Assembly (NCBI RefSeq): GCF_002798405.1
Contig: NZ_PGGV01000004.1
Span: 124,001 to 188,000, forward strand
Direction of reading: 5' to 3'
From: Glycomyces xiaoerkulensis
Lineage (GTDB): Bacteria > Actinomycetota > Actinomycetes > Mycobacteriales > Micromonosporaceae
Length of the DNA: 64,000 bases
Under the pieces are notes generated by a model. It saw nothing but the letters and a program-made list of their open reading frames with translations. It was not told where the DNA came from and made no database searches. Of the stretch, positions 11,045 to 19,833 are shown in pieces. Positions within the stretch are counted from its first letter, which is position 1; each line of letters begins with the position of its first letter. The position numbers and the translations under genes were made by a program.

Positions 11045-11914
11045 ATGCCGGTGGGCGTCGGCGATACTGTGAGCGTGGAGTACGTGTCCAAAGCGCCGCG
11101 ACAGCCGTTGGACGGACTGATCGACGACCTTTACTACCTGGAGGGTGCGCCGCCGTACGCCCGGCTGACGCTGCCTCCGGCACCGTCGGCGCTGCTCATC
11201 GTCAACCTCGGGGCACCGTTTCTCATCCGCGCCGGCACCGGTATCGAGGCCGCCGAGTACGCCGACGGCTGCGTGGCCACCATGCCCACCCGCGCATGGG
11301 AGTTCGGCTACCCACTCCGGACCCGGTCGGTCGGTGTGCACTTCAAGCCGTGGGGGCTGGCGCCGTTCCTGCCGACGCCCGCGGCGGAGCTGCGAGACCG
11401 GCCGGTGTCGGTAGAGCAGGTCTGGGGTCGGTCCGCCATTGCTGAGCTGCGAGACCGGCTGGCCACGGCGGGCGGACCGCACGAGATGCTGACCCTGATC
11501 GAGGAGGAGCTCAGGCGACGGCTGTGCGAGACCGCCGATCTGGGGCTGGTCCGCCATACGAGCAGTGTCATCGCGGCGACCAGCGGGGCGGTGGCGATCG
11601 GCCACCTGAGAGCGGCAGCCGGTGTCAGCAGCACTCGTCTGGCACGACGGTTCAAGGAACTCATCGGCGTCACGCCGAAGCGGCTGGCCCGCACCTACCG
11701 ATTCGCCACCACCGTGTTCTCGATCGACCCCGCCGGACCGATCGACTGGGGCGGCCTCGCCGCCGACGCAGGCTATTTTGACCAGGCCCACTTCGGACAC
11801 GAGTTCCGGGCGTTCACCGGGCTCACGCCGACCCGGTACATCGAAGTCCGGCGGCGGTTCCTGCGCGAGCATCCCGGCCATGTGCTGGACAGCTGGCCAC
11901 TGCCGACCGATTGA
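11045..11914 (+). CDS. AraC family transcriptional regulator
   Basis: 289 residues. The N-terminal half (about 1-160) resembles the cupin-like sensor of the DUF6597/AraC type: PLDGLIDDLYYLEG, then SVGVHFKPWGLAPFL. The C-terminal HTH_18 domain (about 180-270) contains the first helix-turn-helix at VAIGHLRAAAGVSSTRLARR and the second at GGLAADAGYFDQAHFGHEF, followed by TGLTPTRYIEVRR. It directly precedes the DHFR-like gene at 11983, 68 bases away on the same strand, which it may control. The start at 11045 has no strong ribosome site; in-frame GTG codons follow at about 11072. Confidence 0.88.
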   Translation: MPVGVGDTVSVEYVSKAPRQPLDGLIDDLYYLEGAPPYARLTLPPAPSALLIVNLGAPFLIRAGTGIEAAEYADGCVATMPTRAWEFGYPLRTRSVGVHFKPWGLAPFLPTPAAELRDRPVSVEQVWGRSAIAELRDRLATAGGPHEMLTLIEEELRRRLCETADLGLVRHTSSVIAATSGAVAIGHLRAAAGVSSTRLARRFKELIGVTPKRLARTYRFATTVFSIDPAGPIDWGGLAADAGYFDQAHFGHEFRAFTGLTPTRYIEVRRRFLREHPGHVLDSWPLPTD

Positions 11915-11982
11915 TTTTTTACAAGACCGACCGCTCACGACCCCCTAGTTTGTGAGGGCAACCCAAAGCAAAGGAGCACCTC

Positions 11983-12564
11983 GTGGGCAAGGTAGTCATG
12001 TACAGCTCGGTATCGGTGGACGGATTCGTCGCGGACGACAATGACCAGCCCGGACCTCTGTTCGACTGGTTGCTCAGCGGTGACGTGCCGCTGGACGAGA
12101 GCGACGAGTTGAAGGTGTCCCAGGCGTCCTACGACTACACCCGGCCGTACTGGAACCGGATCGGGGCGACGGTCGTCGGCCGCCACGTCTTCGACCTGAC
12201 GGACGGCTGGGGCGGGAAGCCCCCGGGCGGGGTCGACCACGTGGTCGTCGTGACGCACCGGCCGGAGCCGGAGGGCTGGAACCCCGAGGCGCCGTACCAC
12301 TTCGTCGACGGCGTCGAGGCGGCCGTGGCCAAGGCGCAGAAGCTGGCGGGCGACCGCATGGTCGAGGTCGCCGCCGGCGACGTCGGTGGCCAGGTGCTTG
12401 CGGCGGGCCTCGTCGACGAGGTGCGCATGGACGTCGTACCCGTCGTGTTCGGGTCCGGCAAGCGCTACTTCGGGTCGGTCCGCGCGCAGCACCTGTTGGA
12501 GGATCCCGACGTAGTGATTCAAGGCAACCGGGTGCTTCACCTGTGCTACCGGGTGCGCCGTTGA
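11983..12564 (+). CDS. Dihydrofolate reductase family protein (RibD C-terminal type)
   Basis: 193 residues of the RibD_C/DHFR-like fold found in many stand-alone actinobacterial proteins: YSSVSVDGFVADDNDQ at the start, GATVVGRHVFDLTDGWGG in the middle, VDEVRMDVVPVVFGSGKRYF near the end. The family binds NADPH; a pteridine or flavin-like substrate is likely but unknown. The GTG start at 11983 is well set by AAAGGAGC. It probably depends on the AraC regulator just upstream. Confidence 0.85.
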   Translation: MGKVVMYSSVSVDGFVADDNDQPGPLFDWLLSGDVPLDESDELKVSQASYDYTRPYWNRIGATVVGRHVFDLTDGWGGKPPGGVDHVVVVTHRPEPEGWNPEAPYHFVDGVEAAVAKAQKLAGDRMVEVAAGDVGGQVLAAGLVDEVRMDVVPVVFGSGKRYFGSVRAQHLLEDPDVVIQGNRVLHLCYRVRR

Positions 12565-12852
12565 CCGATCAGAGCGGGTACGCGAAGAAGTCCGCTGCGA
12601 ACGGGGTCGCAAGGTCGCGCCGCCTCCGGCGGCGTTAGCGCATCGCTGCCCCTGGCCGGGCAGCCCACGCCGATCCGCCCCAGCACCTCCCCTGCGGCAG
12701 ATCCAACTCACGATCACTGGTTGCCGATATCCGTCGTATCCCGGCCGCTCCCAGGCAGAGCGGCTCTTGCACACAGGGACCGATGACTTTCGGCTCCGCG
12801 CCTCGTCCGTACGAGTGCGGCCGCCGTGCCGCCGGATCGGAGGGAGTGGAGC

Positions 12853-13680
12853 ATGTACCGGAACGTCAAGCTCGGGATCGAGCACTTCGGCGATACGGCG
12901 GCGCCTCTCGTGCTGCTCGCGGGCGGTACGACCATGCTCTCCTGGCCCGACCCGCTCTGCCGCGCACTGGCACGCGGAGGACGTCACGTAGTGCGCTACG
13001 ACCTGCGCGACTGTGGCGCGTCGACGACCGTCGACCCCGAGGCGCCCGCATATACGCTGCGCGACCTCGCCGACGACGCCGCCGCGCTCGCCCGCGGACT
13101 CGACGACCGACCCGCGCACCTGGCGGGCATCGGCGTCGGAGGCATGGTCGCCCAGGTCGCCGCGCTCGATCATCCGGAGGCGTTCTCGGCCCTCACGCTC
13201 GCCGGGACGCGGCCGGTCGCGCCGGGCCCGGTCGACCACGACCTGCCCGACCACGACGCCGCGGCGATGGACCGGCTGTTCGGGCGCTCAATGCCCGACT
13301 GGTCCGACCGCACCGCAGTAGCCGAGTTCGCCGCCGCCGGCGCGGAGATCCTCGGCGACGACCCCGAGTCGGCGCGCGCGAAGGCCGCACGCATCTTCGA
13401 CCGCACCCCGAGCACCGAGCCCGCGGTCCAGATGGCCAACCAGCTCGGCATGGTCTTCGCCCAACTCGACTGCGAGCCGCGCTGGCGCGAGCGACTGCCC
13501 GAGCTCGCGATACCGACCCTGGTGGTGCACGGCCTGCGCGACCGGTTCTTCCCGGTCGGCAACGGCGAGGCGCTCGCACGCGAGATCCCCGGTGCTCGGC
13601 TGCTCGTGCTCGAACAGGCCGCGACCGCCCTCCCAGAGGCGGCCGCCGACGACGTCGCTGCGGCGATGCTCGCACTGTAG
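12853..13680 (+). CDS. Alpha/beta-hydrolase fold protein lacking the catalytic Ser and His
   Basis: 275 residues. The fold is clear (LVLLAGGTTMLSWPDPLC, VVRYDLRDCGAS with an oxyanion-side Asp, LVVHGLRDRFFPVGNGEAL). However, the nucleophile elbow reads GIGVGG where GxSxGG is expected, so Ser is Gly. The place of the catalytic His (usually G-H-A/x-L-P) reads AATALPEA. The protein resembles RdmC-like methylesterases but should be hydrolytically dead or have a non-hydrolytic role. The ATG at 12853 has an excellent GGAGGGAG site. The preceding 288 bases hold nothing recognisable. It converges on LysR. Confidence 0.8.
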   Translation: MYRNVKLGIEHFGDTAAPLVLLAGGTTMLSWPDPLCRALARGGRHVVRYDLRDCGASTTVDPEAPAYTLRDLADDAAALARGLDDRPAHLAGIGVGGMVAQVAALDHPEAFSALTLAGTRPVAPGPVDHDLPDHDAAAMDRLFGRSMPDWSDRTAVAEFAAAGAEILGDDPESARAKAARIFDRTPSTEPAVQMANQLGMVFAQLDCEPRWRERLPELAIPTLVVHGLRDRFFPVGNGEALAREIPGARLLVLEQAATALPEAAADDVAAAMLAL

Positions 13681-13747
13681 GTGACGACGATGACGCACAC
13701 CCGATCGTTCGGAGGGCATCAAGACAGCGGAGCAGGGTGGACTGAAC

Positions 13748-14638
13748 TCAAACTCTGTAGGTCTCCGCCAGTTCGACGGCGATCTGGATCGCCCGTTCGG
13801 CGAGCGGGGACTGCGTACGTCCGGCCTGCCAGAGCAGGTAAAGCTCGCGCGGCGCCACCTCGGGCACGAGTTCGTGGACCGTGAGCGCTTCGTCGGAGGC
13901 CGAGGAGGCGACGTCGACGACGAGCCGCGGCAGCACCGCCGATCCGATCCCGGCCCGCACCATCGACAGCACGGTCTCGTTCCCTGCGGCGCGGAAGACG
14001 ATCCGGGGCTCGGCACCGTTGCTCGCGAAGGCCTGTTCCACTCGCGGCTGATCGCACGTCGGCGGCCACGCCACCATCGGAGCGCCGTCGAGTCGACCGA
14101 ACCGCACCGGCCCTTCGGGAAAGGCTCCGCGCGGTGCGACCAGGACGTACGGGTCGTCGAACAGTTTGCGATGCTCGACGTCGCCGCCGACGGGGGAGTC
14201 GAAGAACATCAGATCGACCTCGCCGATCGGCGGCTCGTCGGATTCGTCCTCGACGAGCCTGATGTCGCAACCGGGATGTTCTTGCCGCAACCGGCGCACG
14301 AGCTGCGGCAAGAGCACATTGGAGAGGCTCTGGAACGTGCCGATGTCGATCCGTCCCTCGCCCGCGTTGAAGCGCTCGACGGCGCTCTGCATCGCCTGCG
14401 CCTTCGCCAGCAGGTCGCGGCCGTGGGTGAGCACGACTCGGCCGAGCGGCGTGAGCCGTACCGGCCTCGGTCCGCCCGGACGGTCGAAGACCGCTCCGCC
14501 GACCGCTTTCTCCAGCAGGGAGATCTGCTGGCTCACCGTTGACTGCGTGTATCCCAGTCGAGCGGCCGCCCGACCGAAGGAGCCCTCGTCGACCACCGCG
14601 GACATGGCGGCGATGTGTCGCAGCTCGGTCTCGGTCAT
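13748..14638 (-). CDS. LysR family transcriptional regulator
   Basis: 296 residues, the standard LysR length. The N-terminal winged helix-turn-helix is plain (AAMSAVVDEGSFGRAAARLG, YTQSTVSQQISLLEKAVGG). The co-inducer domain begins at about residue 93 (GRIDIGTFQSLSNVLLPQLV). It is divergent from the broken EamA exporter at 14786, whose expression it probably once controlled. The 147-base gap between them contains an A/T-rich stretch near 14690. Confidence 0.93.
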   Translation of the reverse strand: MTETELRHIAAMSAVVDEGSFGRAAARLGYTQSTVSQQISLLEKAVGGAVFDRPGGPRPVRLTPLGRVVLTHGRDLLAKAQAMQSAVERFNAGEGRIDIGTFQSLSNVLLPQLVRRLRQEHPGCDIRLVEDESDEPPIGEVDLMFFDSPVGGDVEHRKLFDDPYVLVAPRGAFPEGPVRFGRLDGAPMVAWPPTCDQPRVEQAFASNGAEPRIVFRAAGNETVLSMVRAGIGSAVLPRLVVDVASSASDEALTVHELVPEVAPRELYLLWQAGRTQSPLAERAIQIAVELAETYRV

Positions 14639-14785
14639 GGCCCGAGGTTACTCGGTTAGATCGGATATGGCGATCGGTTCGATCATTTATTATCGCTTTT
14701 CATGATGTTGATTTCAGTCTAGCGTCATCGGCATGACCACACCAGCGCAAAACGAGCCGCTCTCCGCCCGACGCCTCGGAAGGCG

Positions 14786-15384
14786 GTGAGGGCGGTGGCC
14801 ACCGGCCTGCAACCGCCCACCCGGGCGACCGCCGACCGAACGGGCGCGCCACTCCTCTTCATCGGGTTCGCGCTCGGCATCGTCTACCTCGTCTGGGGCT
14901 CGACCTACCTCGGCATCGGCGTGATGGTCGAAGACATGCCGCCGCTGGTCGGCGCAGGCACCCGGTTCCTGCTCGCCGGTGTCCTTCTCGGAGCGTTCCT
15001 GACCGCACGCGGCGGATTGCGGCGGTTGAAAGTCGACCGTGCCGGGCTGGCATCCTGCGCACTCCTCGGCCTACTGCTGCCGGTCCTCGGACAGGGCATG
15101 GTGACGGTGGCCGAACACGGCGGAGCCCCATCGGGCCTGGCGGCACTGCTCATCGCCGGAGCCCCTCACTCTGGGTGCTGCACTCCGCACCCGTCTCACT
15201 GGTCGCCACCTACGCCTACATCAATCCGGTGGTCGCGGTGCTCCTCGGGTGGCTGGTCCTGGACGAGGAGCTGACGGTGCCGATCGCCGCCGGTGGCGCC
15301 GTCGTCCTCCTCGCCGTGGCGATCGTCCTGAAGTCAGAACGTCCGCGCAGCGGCGCTCCCGCGGCAGAACCCGCCGACGGGTGA
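14786..15384 (+). pseudogene. EamA/DMT superfamily exporter, internal deletion with frameshift
   Basis: The first frame (14786 to about 15165) encodes the N-terminal EamA membrane segments, including VYLVWGSTYLGIGVMVEDMP and ending in GLAALLIAGAP. The text then continues in another frame (about 15170-15384) with WVLHSAPVSLVATYAYINP and VVAVLLGWLVLDEELTV, which is the last transmembrane pair of the second EamA repeat. About 100 residues between these points are missing, so the protein cannot fold as a ten-helix exporter. A short open frame, ATG 14733 to stop 14789, overlaps the GTG start and may be the original N-terminus. Confidence 0.85.
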
Positions 15385-15413
15385 GAACGAACCGAAACGA
15401 GGGAGAAGACACC

Positions 15414-16103
15414 ATGGGAACCGACATCGAACCGGCCACCTTCGTCCTTATCCACGGTGGAGGAGGCAGCTCCTGGGACTGGCACCTGGTGGAACCGGAG
15501 CTGCGCGGGCTCGGCCACGAAGTGCTCGCGGTCGACCTGCCGATCGAGGACGCGGACAACGGGATCACCGAATACGCCGACGCGGTCGTCGCCGAATGCG
15601 CCGGCGTTCGGCGACCGGTCATCGTCGCCCACTCCTGGGGCGGCTTGGTCGCGCCGGTGGTCTGCACCCGCATCGAGGCCGAACTGCTAGTGCTCCTCGC
15701 CGGGATGATCCCCGCGCCGGGTGAGAGCCCGAACGAGTGGTGGAGCGCCACCGGCTACACCGAGCTGGGCATCTCCTTCGGGACCCGCGAGGAGGAGATC
15801 GACATCTTCTTCAACGGCGTGCCCGAAGCGTTGATCACCGCCGCATACGAGCACGAGCGCGACCATGCGAGCGGATGGGACTCACCGTCCCCGCTCCAGG
15901 CCTGGCCCGACGTGCCGACCCGGTATCTGTCGTGCCGCGACGACCGGTGCTTCCCGCCGGATTTCACCAGGACTCACGTAGCCGAACGCCTCGGCATCAC
16001 CCCCGACGAGATCGACGGCGGCCACATGGTCGCTCTCGCCCGCCCTCGCGCGCTGGCGGAGCGCCTGCACCGCCTCTGGAACGAAACGCGAGATGGGGGA
16101 TGA
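15414..16103 (+). CDS. Alpha/beta fold hydrolase (esterase-like)
   Basis: 229 residues, cytoplasmic. It opens with FVLIHGGGGSSWDWHLVEPEL (oxyanion loop HGGG). The nucleophile elbow is VAHSWGG (Ser near 80), the acid is in CRDDRCFPP (about 182) and the His in DGGHMVALARP (about 205), so the triad is complete. It resembles the small EstC/salicylate-esterase-like hydrolases. The ATG at 15414 follows GAGGGAGA. It sits 29 bases after the broken exporter and may have shared its transcript. Confidence 0.87.
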   Translation: MGTDIEPATFVLIHGGGGSSWDWHLVEPELRGLGHEVLAVDLPIEDADNGITEYADAVVAECAGVRRPVIVAHSWGGLVAPVVCTRIEAELLVLLAGMIPAPGESPNEWWSATGYTELGISFGTREEEIDIFFNGVPEALITAAYEHERDHASGWDSPSPLQAWPDVPTRYLSCRDDRCFPPDFTRTHVAERLGITPDEIDGGHMVALARPRALAERLHRLWNETRDGG

Positions 16104-16171
16104 TCGCTGTAGGCTCCGATGCACGGGGCATCGGGGGTCGAGAAGAGCCGAATTCAGGGCACAAGCCAGAG

Positions 16172-16351
16172 TCAGCCGTCGTCGAAGAAGTCTTCGGCGA
16201 AGACCTCGGCCAGCAGTTCCGCGCCTTCGGTGATCACCGGGCGAAGCTGGTGCCGGTAGACCGTCCGGGTCGTCGTGTTCCTGTGTCCGACCGGGTCGGC
16301 TATCAGTTCCTCACGCGCGCCCTGGTCAGACGTCCACGAGACGAACGTGGT
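16172..16351 (-). pseudogene. C-terminal remnant of a phage-type tyrosine integrase
   Basis: The last 59 codons before the stop at 16172 read like the end of actinobacterial integrases: TTFVSW...SDQGAREELIADPVGH, then TTTRTVYRHQLRPVITEGAE. The histidine (VGH) and the nucleophilic tyrosine (TVYRHQ) are kept. Nothing upstream matches the catalytic Arg region or the N-terminal core-binding domain, and no start is near, so this is a fossil. It marks a former integrative element. Base composition does not stand out. Confidence 0.75.
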
Positions 16352-16423
16352 GCCGTTGCGCTCGGCAATCTGTTGGGTTTGGTGATCGGCGAGGATCGTC
16401 ACCGCGAACGCTAGGATCGACGC

Positions 16424-16993
16424 ATGATGACTTCGCGAGCTTTCCTCAAGCGGCACCTGGCGACCGGTGCGCTGCTCGTGGTCTGGGCCGCGGTCGGCTG
16501 CGGCACCACGGCAGAGTCGGCCGCCGACGCCTCGGCGTCGAACCCCGACCCCAGCGCGTCCACTACCACTTCCAGCTCCCCGAGCTCCGACGCTACGTCC
16601 ACCCCTGCTCCCCCCTCCCCCAGCGCGGGAGCATCGGAGACGTCGGGCACGGAAAGCACCGCCTACGAGTCTTGCAGCGACGGCGAATGCGAGGTGTCCT
16701 TCTCCGATTCGGTCGAGTTCCCCCTCGGCGGGTCCGATGGCCAGTGGACCGTGGAGGCCGCCGTCGAAGACGACGGTGTCAGAGTGAACCTGACCAAACC
16801 GAGCGGCCTGGGCGGCGGTGGCGGTCTGCTGTACCACCCCGCCTGCACCTTGGCGACCAACGCCGGGGGCGGCGGGAGTCTTTCCTGCGCCGAGGAAGGT
16901 GAGGAACTGCCCGAACCCGAGGCCGGAGGGATCGTGGTGCATCTGCTGGAACTGACCAAGGACACTGCGGTCGTCCAGGCGGTCCTGGGCTGA
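16424..16993 (+). CDS. Secreted lipoprotein, function unknown
   Basis: 189 residues. A signal peptide with twin positive charges (FLKRHLATGALLVVWAAVGC) ends in a lipobox AVGC, so the mature chain starts at Cys 26 or so and is lipid-anchored. A Ser/Thr/Pro-rich linker (about 30-85) leads to a folded domain with four cysteines (SCSDGECEV, YHPACTLA, SLSCAEEG), probably two disulphides. No family was recognised. The ATG at 16424 is followed by a second ATG. Downstream bases 16994-17259 hold no gene I can support. Confidence 0.75.
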   Translation: MMTSRAFLKRHLATGALLVVWAAVGCGTTAESAADASASNPDPSASTTTSSSPSSDATSTPAPPSPSAGASETSGTESTAYESCSDGECEVSFSDSVEFPLGGSDGQWTVEAAVEDDGVRVNLTKPSGLGGGGGLLYHPACTLATNAGGGGSLSCAEEGEELPEPEAGGIVVHLLELTKDTAVVQAVLG

Positions 16994-17259
16994 CGGTACG
17001 GGCCCGGACACTGGTGTTCTCCACCTGGAATTCGCTGATGTCGGCTCATCCGCCGCGGTAGAGCACCACCAAAGGTCCCGTCTCGTGCGGGCCGCGGACC
17101 TGGGCACCGAGCGAGTCGGGATCAGACGTCCTTGACCTGTCGGCCTGGATCCGCTGTGGCCACGGCGGCGATGCGTCATGCCAGGTCAAAGGGTCGTCCC
17201 ACATGAATCAATTATCCGGACCGTCCCGTGAGCACGGGACGATGGAAGAACTCCCCACC

Positions 17260-17958
17260 TCATCCGTTCAGCTCTGGGATGATGTTCGACCTCCCGTTCC
17301 ACGAGCCGTGTTCGGACAGTGGCCGGAATCGCAGCGTGGTGAACTCGTGGTGGAAGTCCCGCCGGTCCCGCTCCCCCATCGCCGCGTTGTGGCGGTGGGC
17401 GGTGTCGCCGCCGTCGCGTCCGAAGACCATGCTCGTCATGGCGCGGGAGCTGGTCCAGACCGAGAAGGTCGATACCGTTCGAACCGGCCGCATCGCCGCG
17501 AGCGCCAGCGTCGTCTCGGGGTGGTCCCGGACCTGGCGTTCGACGGGCCTGCCCCAGCGGATGAATCGCGGCACCTCCGGCAGTCGCATTCGGGCGAGGG
17601 TCACCGCGACCACGGGTTCGCGCGGATCGGTGCGGCCCGCCTCGGCGGGGAGGTGCGCCAGTTCCCGAACCGCGCCCCAGCGGCGCAGGAACTCCAGCCG
17701 CACATGCCATCCGTCCCCGAGCAGACGGCCGAACGGATGCCGGGCGAGGAATGACTCGAGTGCCGCCTCGTCGGCCCACTCGGCGAACACGGCGAGGCGT
17801 CGGAGCTGCATCCGGCGCGGGGACACCACCGGCGCGCCCAGTTCCATCACGGCGAGGACCTCGACGTGGTTCAGCCCCGATGCCGCGGGCGGACGCAGGA
17901 ACGCGCCGATCGTGCTGCGGAGCGGCACGTGTGCGAGGTGGAAGGAGTGAATGCCCAT
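17260..17958 (-). CDS. Spheroidene monooxygenase-like (CrtA-like) protein
   Basis: 232 residues. Segments MGIHSFHLAHVPLRS, ALESFLARHPFGRLLGDGWHVRLE, RPVRTVSTFSVW and the terminal FHHEFTTLRFRPLSEHGSWNG match a dimeric alpha-beta-barrel-like family that databases label spheroidene monooxygenase (CrtA). No carotenoid genes are nearby, so the substrate is open. It is the last gene of a four-gene unit with a two-component system. ATG 17958 was preferred because GTGAGG precedes it. ATG 18000, 10 bases after the regulator stop, is the alternative. Confidence 0.65.
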   Translation of the reverse strand: MGIHSFHLAHVPLRSTIGAFLRPPAASGLNHVEVLAVMELGAPVVSPRRMQLRRLAVFAEWADEAALESFLARHPFGRLLGDGWHVRLEFLRRWGAVRELAHLPAEAGRTDPREPVVAVTLARMRLPEVPRFIRWGRPVERQVRDHPETTLALAAMRPVRTVSTFSVWTSSRAMTSMVFGRDGGDTAHRHNAAMGERDRRDFHHEFTTLRFRPLSEHGSWNGRSNIIPELNG

Positions 17959-18010
17959 GGACCGATTCAACCTCACGCCGCTTCGGACCGCGACGTCCAT
18001 GCCTTCCGGT

Positions 18011-18697
18011 TCACCGGTCGTCGCGGTCCGGTGGCGGTTCTCCGGACGGTTCGGAGCGGGCACGGCCGGTCTCGTAGGCCCACATGGCGGCCTCGACCCG
18101 GTTGCGGAGGTCCAGTTTGGTCAGGATGCCGCCGATGTGGGTCTTGACGGTGCCGAGTGAAAGGTACAGCCGCCTGCCGATCTCGAGGTTCGTCAGGCCG
18201 ACGGCCAGCAGCGCGAGTACGTCTTCTTCGCGGTCGGTCAGCGGCTCGACCGGCTCGCGCACGCGCCGGGCCGGGCGCGAGAACTCCTCCAGCAGCCGGA
18301 GCGTGACCCGGGGTGAGATGAGGGCGTCGCCGTTGGCGGCGGCGCGTACTCCTTCGCCGATCAGTCGCGGGCCGGCGTCCTTGAGCAGGAATCCTTTGGC
18401 GCCTGCGCGAAGCGCGCCGTGCACGTATTCGTCGAGGTCGAAGGTCGTGATGACGACGACCGCGACCGGATCGACGACGTGCGGGCCCGCGAGCAGCGAG
18501 GTCGCCTCGATACCGTCGAGTCGGGGCATCCTGATGTCCAGCAGGGCGACGTCGGGCCGGAGCCTCCGCACCAGTTCGACCGCCTCCATGCCGTCGGCGG
18601 CCTCGCCGACGACTTCGAGGTCGGGTTGCGTCTCGAGCAGCATGCGCAGACCCGTGCGCACGTGCTCCTGGTCGTCGGCGACGACGACGCGGATCAC
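18011..18697 (-). CDS. Response regulator, NarL/FixJ family
   Basis: 228 residues. The receiver domain has acidic pocket DDQ (about 9-10), phospho-acceptor Asp in ALLDIRMPRLDG (about 54), Thr in ITTFD and Lys in FLLKDA. The LuxR-type helix-turn-helix at the end is LTDREEDVLALLAVGLTN and GRRLYLSLGTVKTHIGGIL. GTG at 18697 overlaps the kinase stop as GTGA, a sign of translational coupling; the frame could start 13 codons earlier. The cognate kinase lies directly upstream. Confidence 0.93.
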   Translation of the reverse strand: MIRVVVADDQEHVRTGLRMLLETQPDLEVVGEAADGMEAVELVRRLRPDVALLDIRMPRLDGIEATSLLAGPHVVDPVAVVVITTFDLDEYVHGALRAGAKGFLLKDAGPRLIGEGVRAAANGDALISPRVTLRLLEEFSRPARRVREPVEPLTDREEDVLALLAVGLTNLEIGRRLYLSLGTVKTHIGGILTKLDLRNRVEAAMWAYETGRARSEPSGEPPPDRDDR

Positions 18698-19833
18698 GCG
18701 GAGTCTCCTATCGGGAGTGTTGCGCGCATCGTCCAACCGCCGCCGGGATCGGGGCCCGCGGTGACCTCCCCGCCGAGCAGCGCCGCGCGTTCCGACATGC
18801 CCCGGAGGCCGTGTCCGTCTCCGGCGGCGGGACGGGCGGCAGCACCGTCGTCGTGGACGATGACGCTCGCGGAGTCGGCGTCGACGGTGACGGCGACGTC
18901 GATCGAGGTGGCGGCGCGCGCATGGCGGCGCGCGTTCGTGACCCCTTCCTGCGCAATCCGGTACAGGGTCGAGGCGACCGCGGCCGACGGCGCCACCGGG
19001 GCGTCGAGGCTGACGGTCACCGGCGGCGGACCGAGACCGGCGAGGCCCGCCAGCTCGGCGAGGCCTGCGGAGGGGGCGTAGTCGGCGGGCGCGCGAAGGG
19101 CCTGCACGAGCGCGCGCATGTCGGCGAGCACCGCCTGCGCCTCGTCCTCGATGACGCCGAGCGACTCGGCCACGCGGGTCGTGTCCCGCGGATCGGCGGC
19201 CGCCACCTGAGCGCGGATGACGATGGCCGAGGCATGGTGCGCCACGGTGTCGTGCAGGTCACGGGCGAGGGCTTCGCGCTCGGATGCGCGGACGGCCTCG
19301 ATCTCCCGCATGCGCGACTCGACCCGGGCCCGCCGCAGCGCCCCGATCAGGCACACGCTGCCCACGAGCGCGATCCCTGCGACGACTCCGGTGAACCCCT
19401 CGCTTCCGAGCACGAGCGAGAGCGCCAGGCCCGTCGCGAGCACCGCGCCTCCCGCGATCCGATCCCGCCCCGAGCCCCAGCGGAACACCGCGTAGGGCAC
19501 CGCAAGGAGCGCGAGGCTGGTCACCAGCGCGTTCGGCTCGACTCCCCCGACGGTCTGGGCGATCTCGAATGCCGAGGTCGCGAGCGTCATGGCCGCCATG
19601 ACCGCGAGCGGCCGCGACCGTCGCCACGGCAGTCCCGCGAGGATCGCGAGCGTCAGGACGGTGGTGGCCGTCGGCCAGGGCAGGTCGGACCGGATGGCTC
19701 CTTCGAGCACCGCCGCCGCGGACAGCGCGATCACGACCACGGCGTCGCGCGGTCTCGGGCCTTCCGCGCCCGCGGCGGGCGGGCGGTGCCATGCGGCCCC
19801 GGCGAACCCTCGCACGCTCGGCATGTTGCTCAT
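18694..19833 (-). CDS. Sensor histidine kinase (HisKA_3 type)
   Basis: 379 residues. About four to five hydrophobic segments span residues 28-160. These are followed by a short linker and the phospho-acceptor helix ALARDLHDTVAHHASAIV (His about 203), then a GHKL ATPase domain with YRIAQEGVTNARRHA (N box) and GHGLRGMSERAALLGG (G2 region). No extracellular sensor domain is present. The ATG at 19833 overlaps the stop of the DUF2306 gene as ATGA, and its own stop overlaps the regulator start. The three gene products are therefore probably made together. Confidence 0.92.
   Translation of the reverse strand: MSNMPSVRGFAGAAWHRPPAAGAEGPRPRDAVVVIALSAAAVLEGAIRSDLPWPTATTVLTLAILAGLPWRRSRPLAVMAAMTLATSAFEIAQTVGGVEPNALVTSLALLAVPYAVFRWGSGRDRIAGGAVLATGLALSLVLGSEGFTGVVAGIALVGSVCLIGALRRARVESRMREIEAVRASEREALARDLHDTVAHHASAIVIRAQVAAADPRDTTRVAESLGVIEDEAQAVLADMRALVQALRAPADYAPSAGLAELAGLAGLGPPPVTVSLDAPVAPSAAVASTLYRIAQEGVTNARRHARAATSIDVAVTVDADSASVIVHDDGAAARPAAGDGHGLRGMSERAALLGGEVTAGPDPGGGWTMRATLPIGDSA

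Noticed and set aside
12565-12852. A possible small minus-strand gene overlapping the hydrolase start (about 12714-12935)
   Set aside because: No ribosome site and mostly antisense to a gene with an excellent start signal.
16104-16171. Search for an attachment-site copy of the tRNA-Val 3' end next to the integrase fragment
   Set aside because: No stretch matching the T arm or acceptor end of the tRNA is present there.
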